From positions 1 through 41,990 of the forward strand of contig CACNYD010000006.1 of assembly GCA_902624635.1 (NCBI GenBank): a DNA stretch of 41,990 nucleotides. Reading direction: 5' to 3'. The notes below the pieces were generated by a model. That model saw nothing but the letters and a program-made list of their open reading frames with translations. It searched no databases and had not been told where the DNA came from. The stretch's first letter is position 1; every line of letters starts with the position of its first letter. Of this stretch, positions 5,896-15,303 are shown piece after piece. Both the position numbers and the translations under genes were made by a program. The stretch comes from an uncultured Pelagibacteraceae bacterium. Lineage in GTDB: Bacteria; Pseudomonadota; Alphaproteobacteria; Pelagibacterales; Pelagibacteraceae.

Positions 5896-5971
5896 TGGTG
5901 CCCCCGCACGGATTCGAACCGCGGACCTATTGATTACAAATCAATTGCTCTACCAGCTGAGCTACAAGGGC
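5896..5971 (-). tRNA. tRNA-Thr(UGU)
   Basis: A complete cloverleaf of 76 bases including an encoded CCA. The acceptor stem GCCCUUG pairs with CGGGGGC allowing two G-U pairs. The D arm has AGCTGGTA, and the anticodon TGT lies at 5938-5936 in the loop TTTGTAA. The T arm is CGCGG-TTCGAAT-CCGTG. It reads ACA-type threonine codons. It lies 29 bases downstream of rlmB on the same strand and may be co-transcribed. Its 3' half is the attachment site of the accessory island. Confidence 0.95.
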
Positions 5972-6000
5972 ATGCGCAATAATTATTAAGTATTTCTAAA

Positions 6001-6747
6001 TTAATCAACTCTTTTTTTTTTATAACTTAAGTGATGAAACGCTATTGCTGCACTATTTGATATATTTAAACTATCAATTTTTTTATTAATATTAATTTTT
6101 ACTAAAAAATCTGCATATTTAGAAGTGTGAAGATGCATTCCCGTACCCTCAGATCCAAATAAAAGTATGTTGTTACCTTTCCACTCTATGTCTGTGAAAT
6201 CTTTATCACCCTTACCATCAAAGCCATAAACCCAGAAATTTTTGTCTTTTAAATTTTTTAAAGTTGAATTAATGTTAGATACTTCAAAAATATTAAGATA
6301 TTCCATTGACCCACTTGCAGCTTTGTACATTAACTTGCTTTCGTTTGGAAAATGCCTCTCTTTTATTATAAGTCCATCAATATTAAATGATACAGCACTT
6401 CTAACAAGTGCACCAATATTTCTTGGATCAGTGACTCCATCTAAACACACTAGAGTCATATCATTTTTTTGTTTGATAAATTCCTTTAGAATTGGTCTCT
6501 CAAGATGTTCAATCTCAGCTACGTATCCTTGATGTAGTAAACTTTCTTTAGTTGTATATTTATCCAGTTCTTTTTTGGTTTTAAAATACACTTTTATATC
6601 GCTTAAAAGATTTTTATTAGGACTAAATCTATGAACATTTTTTTTACTCTCCTCTGTTAAAAAAACTTTTAAAACCTTTCTTTTTGGATTTTTTAGTGCC
6701 TCAATAACAGCATGTTGACCAACAATGAAAAATGATGATTTATTCAT
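6001..6747 (-). CDS. rlmB: 23S rRNA (guanosine-2'-O-)-methyltransferase RlmB
   Basis: A 248-residue SpoU-family (SPOUT) methyltransferase. In E. coli RlmB methylates the 2'-O of G2251 of 23S rRNA in the peptidyl-transferase P loop. An N-terminal substrate-binding domain begins FFIVGQHAVIEAL. The three SPOUT motifs follow: DPRNIGALVRSA (about residue 108), LLFGSEGTGMH (about 196) and LNISNSAAIAFHHLSY at the end, which form the knotted SAM site. Length is normal for RlmB. It is divergent from the tRNA-Tyr unit and followed by tRNA-Thr. A TrmH-like tRNA target cannot be excluded from sequence alone. Confidence 0.88.
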   Translation of the reverse strand: MNKSSFFIVGQHAVIEALKNPKRKVLKVFLTEESKKNVHRFSPNKNLLSDIKVYFKTKKELDKYTTKESLLHQGYVAEIEHLERPILKEFIKQKNDMTLVCLDGVTDPRNIGALVRSAVSFNIDGLIIKERHFPNESKLMYKAASGSMEYLNIFEVSNINSTLKNLKDKNFWVYGFDGKGDKDFTDIEWKGNNILLFGSEGTGMHLHTSKYADFLVKININKKIDSLNISNSAAIAFHHLSYKKKRVD

Positions 6748-6800
6748 AAAATTTACCTAATTTTACACGTTTTTTTTAATATTTCTTAATAAATCACATA

Positions 6801-6828
6801 TTGCATTTAGGTAAATAAAATATATAAA
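6801..6828 (+). promoter_or_regulatory. Probable sigma-70 promoter of the tRNA-Tyr-tRNA-Gly-tuf unit
   Basis: TTGCAT at 6801-6806 and TATAAA at 6823-6828 have a 16-bp spacer, about 50 bases before tRNA-Tyr. The same 16-bp spacing occurs in the candidates before rpsL and rpsM. It is the only good match in the divergent gap between rlmB and tRNA-Tyr. Confidence 0.55.
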
Positions 6829-6876
6829 ACGCTTGTTGTTTGAAGCTTTATTGAACAAGGGGACACTTCCCCGAAG

Positions 6877-6962
6877 GGAGGGGTTCCAGAGCGGTCAAAT
6901 GGGGCGGGCTGTAAACCCGTTGACTTCGGTCTTCGAAAGTTCGAATCTTTCCCCCTCCACCA
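6877..6962 (+). tRNA. tRNA-Tyr(GUA)
   Basis: An 86-base tRNA with encoded CCA and the long variable arm of a class II tRNA. GGAGGGG pairs with CCCCTCC, the anticodon GTA is at 6911-6913, and the T loop is TTCGAAT. It is the first gene of the unit leading to tuf, as tyrU is in the E. coli tufB operon. Confidence 0.95.
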
Positions 6963-7007
6963 TTCAATATACTTTAAACAATACTGGAGTGTTACTCTTG
7001 GGGTTGT

Positions 7008-7081
7008 GCGGGTGTAGTTCAATGGTAGAACGCTAGCCTTCCAAGCTGGATGTAAGGGTTCGATTCCCTTTACCCGCTCCA
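7008..7081 (+). tRNA. tRNA-Gly(UCC)
   Basis: A 74-base tRNA with encoded CCA. The acceptor stem GCGGGTG pairs with TACCCGC, the anticodon TCC is at 7040-7042, and the T loop is TTCGATT. It sits 40 bases before tuf, matching glyT in the E. coli tufB operon. Confidence 0.95.
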
Positions 7082-7121
7082 AGAAAATAAATTTAAAATT
7101 GAAAAGTGAGGATTATAAGTA

Positions 7122-8312
7122 ATGTCAAAAGAAAAATTTGTAAGAAATAAACCGCATTGTAACATTGGTACAATTGGTCATGTCGACCACGGTAAAACAA
7201 CTTTAACGGCAGCTATCACAAAAGTTTTATCTGAAACTGGTGGTGCTCAAGCGATAGCGTATGATCAAATTGATAAAGCTCCAGAAGAAAAAGAAAGAGG
7301 AATTACAATTTCAACTGCTCATGTTGAATATGAAACAGAGAAAAGACACTATGCTCACGTCGATTGCCCAGGCCATGCTGATTATGTTAAGAATATGATC
7401 ACTGGTGCCGCTCAAATGGATGGTGCAATTTTAGTTGTTAATGCAGCAGATGGACCTATGCCTCAAACAAGAGAACATATTCTTTTAGCAAGACAAGTTG
7501 GTGTTCCTGCAATTTGTGTTTATTTAAATAAGGTTGACCAAGTTGATGATAAGGAAATGATTGATCTTGTTGAAGAAGAAATAAGAGAATTATTAACATC
7601 ATACAAGTTCCCAGGTGATAAAACTCCAATAGCAAAAGGATCTGCACTTGCTGCTGTAGAAGGGAGAGATGAAGAAATAGGAAAAAAATCAATTTTAGAA
7701 TTAATGAAAAATGTTGATGATTTTATTCCTCAGCCAGACAGACCTAAAGATAAAGATTTCTTAATGCCAGTCGAGGATGTATTTTCTATTTCTGGAAGAG
7801 GTACAGTTGCTACAGGTAGAGTTGAGTCAGGTGTTCTTAAAACTGGCGATGAAATAGAAATCGTAGGAATCAGAGAAACAAAAAAATCTGTTTGCACTGG
7901 AGTTGAAATGTTTAGAAAACTATTAGACTCAGGTGAAGCAGGTGATAACGTTGGTGTCCTTTTAAGAGGAGTTGAAAGAACTGACATTGAAAGAGGACAG
8001 GTTCTTTGTAAACCTGGATCTGTAACACCACACACTAAATTTGAGGCACAAGCTTATGTATTAAAAAAAGAGGAGGGTGGAAGACATACACCTTTCTTTA
8101 CAAAATACAGACCACAATTTTATTTTAGAACTACAGACGTAACTGGTGAGGTTGAATTACCAGCAGGTACTGAAATGGTTATGCCGGGTGATGATGCTAA
8201 ATTTACAGTTAAGTTAATCACTCCGATTGCAATGTCAGAAAAATTAAACTTTGCAATTAGAGAAGGTGGAAGGACTGTAGGCGCTGGAGTTGTAACTAAA
8301 ATTATAGAGTAA
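7122..8312 (+). CDS. tuf: Translation elongation factor Tu
   Basis: EF-Tu, 396 residues, brings aminoacyl-tRNA to the ribosome as a GTP complex. The GTPase motifs are intact: GHVDHGKT at 19-26, DCPGH near 81, NKVD near 136 and a GSAL motif near 174, followed by the two beta-barrel domains. It is the only tuf in the window and lies in a tRNA-tuf-tRNA unit. The usual second place, between fusA and rpsJ, is empty, so this may be the sole copy. Confidence 0.98.
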   Translation: MSKEKFVRNKPHCNIGTIGHVDHGKTTLTAAITKVLSETGGAQAIAYDQIDKAPEEKERGITISTAHVEYETEKRHYAHVDCPGHADYVKNMITGAAQMDGAILVVNAADGPMPQTREHILLARQVGVPAICVYLNKVDQVDDKEMIDLVEEEIRELLTSYKFPGDKTPIAKGSALAAVEGRDEEIGKKSILELMKNVDDFIPQPDRPKDKDFLMPVEDVFSISGRGTVATGRVESGVLKTGDEIEIVGIRETKKSVCTGVEMFRKLLDSGEAGDNVGVLLRGVERTDIERGQVLCKPGSVTPHTKFEAQAYVLKKEEGGRHTPFFTKYRPQFYFRTTDVTGEVELPAGTEMVMPGDDAKFTVKLITPIAMSEKLNFAIREGGRTVGAGVVTKIIE

Positions 8313-8321
8313 ACTCTATAT

Positions 8322-8397
8322 AGGAGTGTAGCTCAATTGGTAGAGCGCCGGTCTCCAAAACCGGAGGCTGAGGGTTCGAGTCCCTCCGCTCCTGCCA
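8322..8397 (+). tRNA. tRNA-Trp(CCA)
   Basis: A 76-base tRNA with encoded CCA. AGGAGTG pairs with CGCTCCT, the anticodon CCA is at 8355-8357, and the T loop is TTCGAGT. It lies between tuf and secE, the widely conserved bacterial tuf-trnW-secE-nusG order. Confidence 0.95.
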
Positions 8398-8418
8398 ATT
8401 AACAGAATGAATTAGATT

Positions 8419-8610
8419 ATGAAAAACCCGATAAAATTTATTCAAGAGGTAAAACAAGAGGCTTTTAAAGTTAGTTGGCCAACAGGCAAGGAAACTGTCC
8501 AAGGTGCTTTAATGGTATTTGCTATGGCAGTAGTAATGTCATTGTTTTTTCTTTTACTGGATCAAGTTTTAAAGTTTTTCTTGGAGCTTCTACTTAAAGT
8601 GAGTTTATAA
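8419..8610 (+). CDS. secE: Protein translocase subunit SecE
   Basis: A 63-residue single-span SecE that clamps SecY in the SecYEG channel of the inner membrane. The amphipathic helix carries the family signature (EVKQEAFKVSWPTGKE, residues 10-25), followed by one transmembrane helix (about 28-56). It is the short alphaproteobacterial form. Its stop overlaps the nusG start by one base. Confidence 0.95.
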   Translation: MKNPIKFIQEVKQEAFKVSWPTGKETVQGALMVFAMAVVMSLFFLLLDQVLKFFLELLLKVSL

Positions 8611-9140
8611 TGAAAAATTGGTATATAGTACAATCTCACTCAAGTTTTGAAAATAAGGTAGCTGGTTTAATTAAAGAAGAGGCAGAAAAAGCAAAAATTT
8701 CCGATAAATTTGATGAAATAATAGTTCCTACACATGATGTAACGGAGGTTAAAAGAGGAAAAAGAGTTCAAAGAAAAAAAAAATATTTTCCTGGATATGT
8801 TCTTATCAAGAGCGAAATGGATAATAGCATTTATCACATGATTAAGAATATAAAGAGAGTAAGTGGATTTTTGGGAACAAAAGGCATTCCCGTACCAGTA
8901 TCAGATAAAGAGATAGAAAAGATTTTAGGAGAAATAAAAGATGGTGTGGCTCAGCCAAAATCTGGTATAGAGTACAGCGTTGGTGAAAAAGTTCAAGTTG
9001 TAGATGGACCGTTTGCATCATTTAGTGGAATGGTTGAAGGAATTGATGAGGAAAAATCAAGACTAAAAGTTTCGGTATCTATATTTGGTAGACCAACACC
9101 AGTTGAATTAGAATATAACCAGGTGGAGAAAATTAGTTGA
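8610..9140 (+). CDS. nusG: Transcription termination/antitermination factor NusG
   Basis: A 176-residue NusG that binds RNA polymerase and couples it to Rho or the ribosome (S10). The NGN domain starts [17 protein letters not shown] and includes [10 protein letters not shown]. The C-terminal KOW domain contains [15 protein letters not shown] and a hinge around residue 120. It is translationally coupled on both sides: 1-base overlap with secE and 1-base overlap with rplK. Confidence 0.97.
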   Translation: MKNWYIVQSHSSFENKVAGLIKEEAEKAKISDKFDEIIVPTHDVTEVKRGKRVQRKKKYFPGYVLIKSEMDNSIYHMIKNIKRVSGFLGTKGIPVPVSDKEIEKILGEIKDGVAQPKSGIEYSVGEKVQVVDGPFASFSGMVEGIDEEKSRLKVSVSIFGRPTPVELEYNQVEKIS

Positions 9141-9571
9141 TGGCTGCAAAAAAAGAGATTAGTGGATTTATAAAATTACAAATTAAAGGTGGTCAAGCAA
9201 ATCCAGCACCACCAGTTGGTCCTGCTTTGGGTCAACGCGGTGTTAATATTATGGAATTTTGTAAAGCATTTAATGATAAAACAAAATCTTTAGCAGGTAA
9301 GCCTGTTCCAGTAGAGATTACTGTTTATAAAGACAAAAAGTTTGATTTTAAAATTAAATCACCTCCAGCTTCGTTTTTTATTAGAGAGGCCGCAAAATTA
9401 AAAAGTGGTTCACAAGAGCCAGGAAGAAATATAGTTGCCTCAATTACAAAAAAACAAGCAGAGGAAATCGCAAAACAAAAGATGAATGATTTAAACGCAA
9501 TAGATTTAGAACAAGCTGTAAAAATTATTTCGGGTTCAGCAAGATCTATGGGAATTGAGGTAAAAGATTAA
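9140..9571 (+). CDS. rplK: 50S ribosomal protein L11
   Basis: L11, 143 residues, part of the GTPase-associated centre on 23S rRNA. The N-terminal part has [20 protein letters not shown], and the C-terminal part binds rRNA (KQKMNDLNA). Start taken at the ATG at 9140, which overlaps the nusG stop, not the TTG one codon earlier. It directly precedes rplA. Confidence 0.97.
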   Translation: MAAKKEISGFIKLQIKGGQANPAPPVGPALGQRGVNIMEFCKAFNDKTKSLAGKPVPVEITVYKDKKFDFKIKSPPASFFIREAAKLKSGSQEPGRNIVASITKKQAEEIAKQKMNDLNAIDLEQAVKIISGSARSMGIEVKD

Positions 9572-10260
9572 TGACGTCAAAAAGATTTAAAAAACTACCA
9601 GAAAAAACATCTGACTTATCTGCAGAGGTTATTGAAAAATTAATTCCCATAATTAAGAAAAATTGCACGACAAAATTTGATGAGTCTATTGATTTAAGTT
9701 TTCAAATTAACAATAAGCAAAAAAAAAATGAAATTAATATTAGAACTGTAGTAAATCTACCTGGTGGCTCGGGAAAAAAAGTAAAAGTTGCAGTTGTTTG
9801 TGAGGATGCAAAATCTGCTGATGCAAAGTCGGCTGGTGCAGATATTGTTGGAAGTGACGATTTTATTGAAAAGATCAAAAATGGAGAGATTAATTTTGAA
9901 AAACTAATTTGTACACCTTCAATGATGATAAAATTATCTAAGTTAGGAAAAGTACTTGGTCCAAAAGGTTTAATGCCTAATCCAAAACTAGGTTCTGTTA
10001 CTGAGGATTTAAAAAGCGCAATTACAGATGCAAAATCTGGTCAAGCAGAAATAAGAAATGACAAAGACGGTAATATTGGTGTGAGTATTGGTAAAAAATC
10101 TTTTACTGATGATAAAATTATTAAAAATTATAATGCAATCATTGAAACTCTTGAAAAAGAGAAGTCCAACAATACGGTGAAAGGTGAATTAGTTAAATCA
10201 GTTTTTATAACGTCAACAATGGGTGTTTCGTATAAATTAAAATTAGGTAAAAGTATTTAA
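9571..10260 (+). CDS. rplA: 50S ribosomal protein L1
   Basis: L1, 229 residues, forms the L1 stalk that guides deacylated tRNA out of the E site. The signature VLGPKGLMPNPKLGSVT is present near residues 128-145. It overlaps the rplK stop by one base, the usual L11 operon arrangement in which L1 is the autogenous repressor in E. coli; I did not model an operator. Confidence 0.97.
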   Translation: MTSKRFKKLPEKTSDLSAEVIEKLIPIIKKNCTTKFDESIDLSFQINNKQKKNEINIRTVVNLPGGSGKKVKVAVVCEDAKSADAKSAGADIVGSDDFIEKIKNGEINFEKLICTPSMMIKLSKLGKVLGPKGLMPNPKLGSVTEDLKSAITDAKSGQAEIRNDKDGNIGVSIGKKSFTDDKIIKNYNAIIETLEKEKSNNTVKGELVKSVFITSTMGVSYKLKLGKSI

Positions 10261-10266
10261 TTTTTT

Positions 10267-10788
10267 ATGATGAATAAAGAACAAAAAAAAAATTACATAA
10301 CTGAAATGACTGCACAGTTTGAAAACAGCAAAGCAGTTATGGTAACTCACTACCAAGGTTTAACAATGCCACAACTTGATGATTTAAGATCAAAAATGCG
10401 AGAGCATGGAATAGTTTTCAAAATTACTAAAAATAGAATTACAAAATTAGCTTTGGAAAAAACTAAATGCAAAGATTTATCAAAATTATTTACAGGACCA
10501 ACAGCAGTGGCGTTTGGAGAGGATGCTATAATGTCTGCAAGAATTTTATCAAAATTTGCTAAGGATAACGAAAATCTAAAATTAATTGGTGGAATCATGG
10601 ATAATGAGGTTCTGGATCAAGCTGGAGTATTAAATGTAGCTAGTTTACCAACTTTAGATGAAGCAAGAGCAAATATTGTGGGTATTTTGAATGCTTCTGC
10701 ATCAAAATTAGTAAGTATTTTGCTTGCACGATCAGAAAAAATGAGTAGTTTACCTGCAGAAAATTCTGAAACACAACCCAAAGAGTAA
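10267..10788 (+). CDS. rplJ: 50S ribosomal protein L10
   Basis: L10, 173 residues, the stalk base that anchors L7/L12 dimers through its C-terminal helix. The N-terminal domain has YQGLTMPQLDDLRSKMRE and KNRITKLAL. Two adjacent ATG codons (10267, 10270) could serve as start. Only 6 bases separate it from rplA, so there is no long L10 leader like that of E. coli. Confidence 0.96.
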   Translation: MMNKEQKKNYITEMTAQFENSKAVMVTHYQGLTMPQLDDLRSKMREHGIVFKITKNRITKLALEKTKCKDLSKLFTGPTAVAFGEDAIMSARILSKFAKDNENLKLIGGIMDNEVLDQAGVLNVASLPTLDEARANIVGILNASASKLVSILLARSEKMSSLPAENSETQPKE

Positions 10789-10791
10789 AAA

Positions 10792-11157
10792 ATGCCAGAC
10801 CTAAATAAAATTATAGAAGATTTATCAAGTTTGACTGTTGCTGAGGCAGCAGATCTTTCAAAACAATTAGAAGAGAAATGGGGAGTTACCCCAATGGCGG
10901 CAGCGGCTCCAGCAGCAGCAGGTGCAGCAGCAGCAGCAGAGGATAAAGATGATTTTACAATCATGTTAGTTTCTGCAGGTGATAAAAAGATTAACGTTAT
11001 TAAAGAAGTAAGAGCAGCAACTTCACTAGGGCTTAAAGAAGCTAAAGATTTAGTTGAAGGTGCACCTAAAGAGGTAAAATCTGGTGTTCCAAAAAAAGAA
11101 GCTGAAGAAATAAAGGCTAAGTTAGAAGCTGCAGGCGCTAAAGTAGAACTTAAATAA
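10792..11157 (+). CDS. rplL: 50S ribosomal protein L7/L12
   Basis: L7/L12, 121 residues, the multi-copy stalk protein that recruits translation GTPases. There is an N-terminal dimerisation domain, an alanine-rich hinge (about residues 35-50), and a C-terminal domain with the family motif [20 protein letters not shown] (about 63-82). Acidic helices follow. It sits 3 bases after rplJ and before a hairpin that separates it from rpoB. Confidence 0.97.
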   Translation: MPDLNKIIEDLSSLTVAEAADLSKQLEEKWGVTPMAAAAPAAAGAAAAAEDKDDFTIMLVSAGDKKINVIKEVRAATSLGLKEAKDLVEGAPKEVKSGVPKKEAEEIKAKLEAAGAKVELK

Positions 11158-11179
11158 ATTAAAAAGGATTTTTTTGGCT

Positions 11180-11200
11180 CTGATTAATTTTATTAATCAG
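11180..11200 (+). promoter_or_regulatory. Hairpin between rplL and rpoB
   Basis: A perfect 9-bp inverted repeat (CTGATTAAT, loop TTT, ATTAATCAG) ends 12 bases before the rpoB ATG. There is no U-rich tract after it, so it is not a standard terminator. In E. coli the same gap holds an attenuator and an RNase III site that adjust rpoBC against rplJL. A similar processing or translational role is inferred. Confidence 0.5.
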
Positions 11201-11212
11201 TGTTAAACATTG

Positions 11213-14200
11213 ATGCAAATATCTTTTACTGAAAAAAAAAATATTAGAAAAAGTTTTGGTAAACTTAAAGAAAGTTTATCAATTCCAAACTTGATAGAAG
11301 TTCAAAAAAATTCTTATAAAGAACTAACAGATTTTAATAATGAAAATTTAGAATTAACAAAAGGTTTTGACAGGGTTTTTAAAAGTATTTTTCCAATTGA
11401 AGACCTTAATGACAAAGCAACTTTAGAATATGTTTCCTATAGATTAGAAAAACCTAAATTCGATGTTGAAGAATGTATTGCAAGGGGATTGACCTACTCT
11501 TCAGCATTAAAATGTACTCTTAGATTGGTTGTTTATGAGATAGATCAAGAGAACAACACTAAAGATATTTTATCTGCAAAAGAACAGGAAGTTTACATGG
11601 GAGAAGTTCCAATGATGACCAACAGTGGAACTTTTATAACCAATGGTGTGCAGAGAGTCGTTGTAAACCAAATGCACAGAAGTCCTGGTGTATTTTTTGA
11701 TCACGATAAAGGCAAAACTCATGCGAGTGGTAAATTATTGTTTAATTGTCGTGTAATTCCAAACAGAGGCTCCTGGTTAGATTTTGAATATGATGTTAAA
11801 GATTTTCTATATTTTAAAATTGACAGGAAAAAGAAGATCCTTGTTTCCTCTTTATTGCTCGCTTTAGGTTTTACTAAATCTGATATCGCAAATGAGTTTT
11901 ATGAAAATGAAAAATTTACTTATGACACTAACTCTCAAAAATGGAAAACAAAATTTAATCCAGAAAATTATAAAGCAAAAAATTTTTCTGAGGAAGTAAT
12001 TGATGCAAATACGGGGAAAGTTGTAATAAAATTAGGTGATAAGATAAATTTTTTAAACGCAAAAAAATTATCAAATGATGGTTTAAAAAATATTTTAGTA
12101 TCAAAAGAGTCTCTGTATGGAAAATTTTTACACACAGATATCAAGATAAGTGATGAAGAGGGTGGTGTTTTTAAAATTGGAACCGAATTAAATGAAACTA
12201 TTATTCAACAAATATTAGATGCAAAAATTTATACTCTTGATATTTCAATTACTAATCCAATCAATAAAGGCGGTTATTTATTAACTACATTATTCAACGA
12301 TAAAAATAATTCTAAAGATGAGGCAATCACTGAAATTTATAAAATGTTACGACCTGGTGAGCCACCAACAATTGAGATAGCAACTCAAATATTTAATAAT
12401 TTATTTTTTAGCTCAGATAGATATGACTTATCAGATGTTGGTAGAGTAAAAATGAACTCTAGATTAAACCTAGAGTGCTCTGATAAAGTTACAATTTTAA
12501 GAAATGATGACATTATTGCTATAATTCATAAAATGCTTGATCTAAGAGATGGTAAGGATGAAGTAGATGATATTGATCATTTAGGTAACAGAAGAGTTCG
12601 ATCAGTAGGTGAGCTTGTAGAAAATCAGGCCAGGATAGGTGTTTATCGAATGGAAAGAGCAATAAAAGAAAAAATGACCACTCTTGATATTGAGTCAGCA
12701 ATGCCACAAGATTTGATTAATGCTAAACCGCTAACAGTTTCATTAAAAGATTTTTTTGCAAGTTCACAGTTATCTCAATTTATGGATCAAACAAATCCTT
12801 TATCTGAAATAACTCATAAAAGAAGAGTATCAGCATTAGGACCTGGTGGTTTGACACGAGAAAGAGCAGGCTTTGAGGTCCGTGACGTTCATCCAACTCA
12901 TTATGGAAGGATATGTCCAATCGAAACTCCTGAGGGACCAAATATTGGTTTAATAAACAGCTTATCTACTTATGCTAAAATCAATAAATATGGATTTATA
13001 GAAAGTCCATATAAAAGAGTTAAAGATGGAGTAGTTCAAGATAAAGTTGAGTATCTTTCTGCTATGGAGGAGACTAAATACACAATCGCACAAGCAAATA
13101 CAAAACTTGATAAAAATAATAAAATTGTTGAGGAACTTGTATCTTGCAGACAGAACTTAAACTTTTTGTTATCTAAACCCGAGACTATTGATTATATTGA
13201 TGTATCTCCAAAACAATTAGTATCAGTGGCAGCATCTTTAATTCCTTTTTTAGAAAATGATGATGCTAACAGAGCTTTGATGGGATCAAACATGATGAGA
13301 CAAGCAGTTCCATTATTAAAACCAGAGGCTCCTCTTGTGGGAACAGGCATAGAGAGTGATGTTGCACTTGACTCAGGCGTAACAATTGTAGCTAGGAGAG
13401 ATGGAATAGTTGATAAAATTGATGGAAAAAGAATCGTTGTTAAAGTTACTGAAGAAACAGATTTTACCAAATCTAGTGTTGATATATATAATCTTCAAAA
13501 GTTTAAAAGATCAAATCAAAATACTTGTATTAATCAAAGACCGTTAGTTAGAGTAGGTGATAAAGTTAAGACTGGTGATATTATTGCTGATGGCCCATCG
13601 ACAAGATTAGGAGAACTTGCTCTAGGAAAAAATGTTACCGTCGCTTTTATGCCCTGGCAAGGATATAATTTTGAGGACTCAATTTTGATTTCAGAGAGAT
13701 GCGTAACAGATGATGTGTTCACATCTGTTCATATTGTTGAATACGAAATAATGGCAAGAGATACCAAACTTGGTGAAGAAGAAATTACTAGAGATATTCC
13801 AAATGTTAATGAGGAGGCTTTAAAAAATCTTGACGAGTCAGGTATAGTTTACATAGGAGCTGAGGTAAACGCAGGAGATATTTTAGTTGGCAAAGTCACG
13901 CCAAAAGGTGATTCAGCTTCAGGACCTGAGGAAAAATTATTAAGATCAATATTTGGTGAAAAAGCCATTGATGTAACTGATACATCATTAAGAATGTCTA
14001 GAGGAAGTAGTGGAACAGTTGTTGATGTTAAGGTTTTCAATAGACACGGTATTGAAAAAGACGAAAGATCTATAACAATTGAAAGAGCTGAGATTGAACA
14101 AGTTCAACAAGATAAAATAGTTGAGGAGGAAATTTTAGAAAGAAGTATTAAGCAAAGAGCATCTCAAATTTTGTCAGGCTCATCTTTAACGAAAAAAATA

Positions 14201-15301
14201 AAAAATATAGACGTGGGCACCAAACTTGATTTTGAAAATATCAATAGTTTAACAATTACTGATGTTTTTAAAATTACAGATGGAAATTCAAAAAATGACG
14301 CTGCCATAGCTCAATTAAAAGACCAATATAATAAAGCCGAACAAGATATAATTGAAAGATTCGAGGACAAGGTTATTAAAATTAGAAGTGGTGACGATCT
14401 TCTTCCGAGTGTTATGAAAATGGTAAAGGTTTTTGTTGCAATTAAAAGAAGATTAAGACCAGGAGATAAAATGTCTGGTAGACATGGTAATAAAGGAGTT
14501 GTTAGTAAGATTGTTCCAGTTGAAGACATGCCTTACAGAGAAGATGGAAGACCAGTTGATATAGTTTTAAATCCTCTAGGAGTTCCTAGTCGTATGAACG
14601 TAGGTCAAATCTTAGAGACACATTTGGGATGGGCATGTAAAGAATTTGGTGAACAAGTAAAAAATCTGGTCAATGAAAACCAAAAAAAATTAGAAAAAAC
14701 TGAAAAGATAACAAATTTTTTGAAATCTGTTTATGGAGAAGAAATCTATAATCAAAAAGTTGATAAGTTAAATAAAACAGAGTTTGAGGATTTGTGTGAA
14801 AATTTAAAGAATGGAATTGCAATTTCAACACCAGTATTTGATGGAGCAAAAGAGAGAGATGTAACAGAAATGTTACAGTTAGCAAAATTACCAGGTTCAG
14901 GACAAACATATTTATGGGATGGAAGGACAGGAGAAAAATTTGATAGACCGGTGACAGTTGGGATTATTTACATGCTTAAATTACATCACTTAGTAGAGGA
15001 TAAAATTCATGCAAGATCTACTGGACCATACAGTTTGGTTACACAACAACCATTAGGAGGTAAAGCTCAACTAGGTGGTCAAAGATTTGGTGAAATGGAA
15101 GTTTGGGCTTTAGAGGCATATGGTGCGTCATATACTTTACAAGAAATATTAACTGTAAAATCAGATGATGTAGCAGGTAGAGTTAAAGTATATGAAACAA
15201 TTGTAAAAGGTGAAGAGAACTTTGAGTCTGGTATACCAGAATCTTTCAATGTCTTAGTTAAAGAAATAAAATCTTTAGCGTTAAATGTGGAATTAAATTA
15301 A
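11213..15301 (+). CDS. rpoB: DNA-directed RNA polymerase subunit beta
   Basis: RpoB, 1362 residues, forms the catalytic core with RpoC. The rifampicin region (about residues 517-540, [19 protein letters not shown]) matches E. coli except N518T and I530V, so the usual resistance positions are wild type. The C-terminus has [19 protein letters not shown] and [20 protein letters not shown]. Start chosen at the ATG at 11213; a TTG precedes it. It is followed by rpoC after 2 bases. Confidence 0.98.
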   Translation: MQISFTEKKNIRKSFGKLKESLSIPNLIEVQKNSYKELTDFNNENLELTKGFDRVFKSIFPIEDLNDKATLEYVSYRLEKPKFDVEECIARGLTYSSALKCTLRLVVYEIDQENNTKDILSAKEQEVYMGEVPMMTNSGTFITNGVQRVVVNQMHRSPGVFFDHDKGKTHASGKLLFNCRVIPNRGSWLDFEYDVKDFLYFKIDRKKKILVSSLLLALGFTKSDIANEFYENEKFTYDTNSQKWKTKFNPENYKAKNFSEEVIDANTGKVVIKLGDKINFLNAKKLSNDGLKNILVSKESLYGKFLHTDIKISDEEGGVFKIGTELNETIIQQILDAKIYTLDISITNPINKGGYLLTTLFNDKNNSKDEAITEIYKMLRPGEPPTIEIATQIFNNLFFSSDRYDLSDVGRVKMNSRLNLECSDKVTILRNDDIIAIIHKMLDLRDGKDEVDDIDHLGNRRVRSVGELVENQARIGVYRMERAIKEKMTTLDIESAMPQDLINAKPLTVSLKDFFASSQLSQFMDQTNPLSEITHKRRVSALGPGGLTRERAGFEVRDVHPTHYGRICPIETPEGPNIGLINSLSTYAKINKYGFIESPYKRVKDGVVQDKVEYLSAMEETKYTIAQANTKLDKNNKIVEELVSCRQNLNFLLSKPETIDYIDVSPKQLVSVAASLIPFLENDDANRALMGSNMMRQAVPLLKPEAPLVGTGIESDVALDSGVTIVARRDGIVDKIDGKRIVVKVTEETDFTKSSVDIYNLQKFKRSNQNTCINQRPLVRVGDKVKTGDIIADGPSTRLGELALGKNVTVAFMPWQGYNFEDSILISERCVTDDVFTSVHIVEYEIMARDTKLGEEEITRDIPNVNEEALKNLDESGIVYIGAEVNAGDILVGKVTPKGDSASGPEEKLLRSIFGEKAIDVTDTSLRMSRGSSGTVVDVKVFNRHGIEKDERSITIERAEIEQVQQDKIVEEEILERSIKQRASQILSGSSLTKKIKNIDVGTKLDFENINSLTITDVFKITDGNSKNDAAIAQLKDQYNKAEQDIIERFEDKVIKIRSGDDLLPSVMKMVKVFVAIKRRLRPGDKMSGRHGNKGVVSKIVPVEDMPYREDGRPVDIVLNPLGVPSRMNVGQILETHLGWACKEFGEQVKNLVNENQKKLEKTEKITNFLKSVYGEEIYNQKVDKLNKTEFEDLCENLKNGIAISTPVFDGAKERDVTEMLQLAKLPGSGQTYLWDGRTGEKFDRPVTVGIIYMLKLHHLVEDKIHARSTGPYSLVTQQPLGGKAQLGGQRFGEMEVWALEAYGASYTLQEILTVKSDDVAGRVKVYETIVKGEENFESGIPESFNVLVKEIKSLALNVELN

Positions 15302-15303
15302 TT

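Larger units (their letters stand above)
1..5942. mobile_element. Array of tRNA-Thr-linked integrative modules (left end outside window)
   Basis: The island consists of small cargo genes delimited by copies of the tRNA-Thr(UGU) 3' half plus its 3' flank at about 1971-2062, 2771-2859 and 5851-5945, the last being part of the intact tRNA. Short repeats with 11-bp spacing flank these copies at fixed distances. Serial integration at the anticodon region of a tRNA gene by related elements explains this: each insertion restores the tRNA 3' half and pushes the older copy left. No integrase gene is visible in the window. The element type is inferred; the repeats and their spacing are seen directly. 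Confidence 0.7.
2860..5942 (+). mobile_element. Youngest, composite module next to the intact tRNA-Thr
   Basis: The span from the end of tRNA fragment 2 to the core of the intact tRNA is 3083 bp. It holds five genes and repeat pairs near both ends. A third repeat pair at 4117, just after one stop codon and before the third leader-family gene, suggests two modules fused with loss of the tRNA core between them. If stacking is serial, the intact tRNA 3' half came with this module. Confidence 0.5.

Noticed and set aside
6807-7082. Open frames on both strands across the tRNA-Tyr/tRNA-Gly region
   Set aside because: They run through two complete tRNA genes and carry typical false-protein sequence of translated tRNAs.
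8302-8502. Minus-strand open frame over tRNA-Trp and secE
   Set aside because: It is antisense to tRNA-Trp; its sequence is the usual artefact of a translated tRNA.
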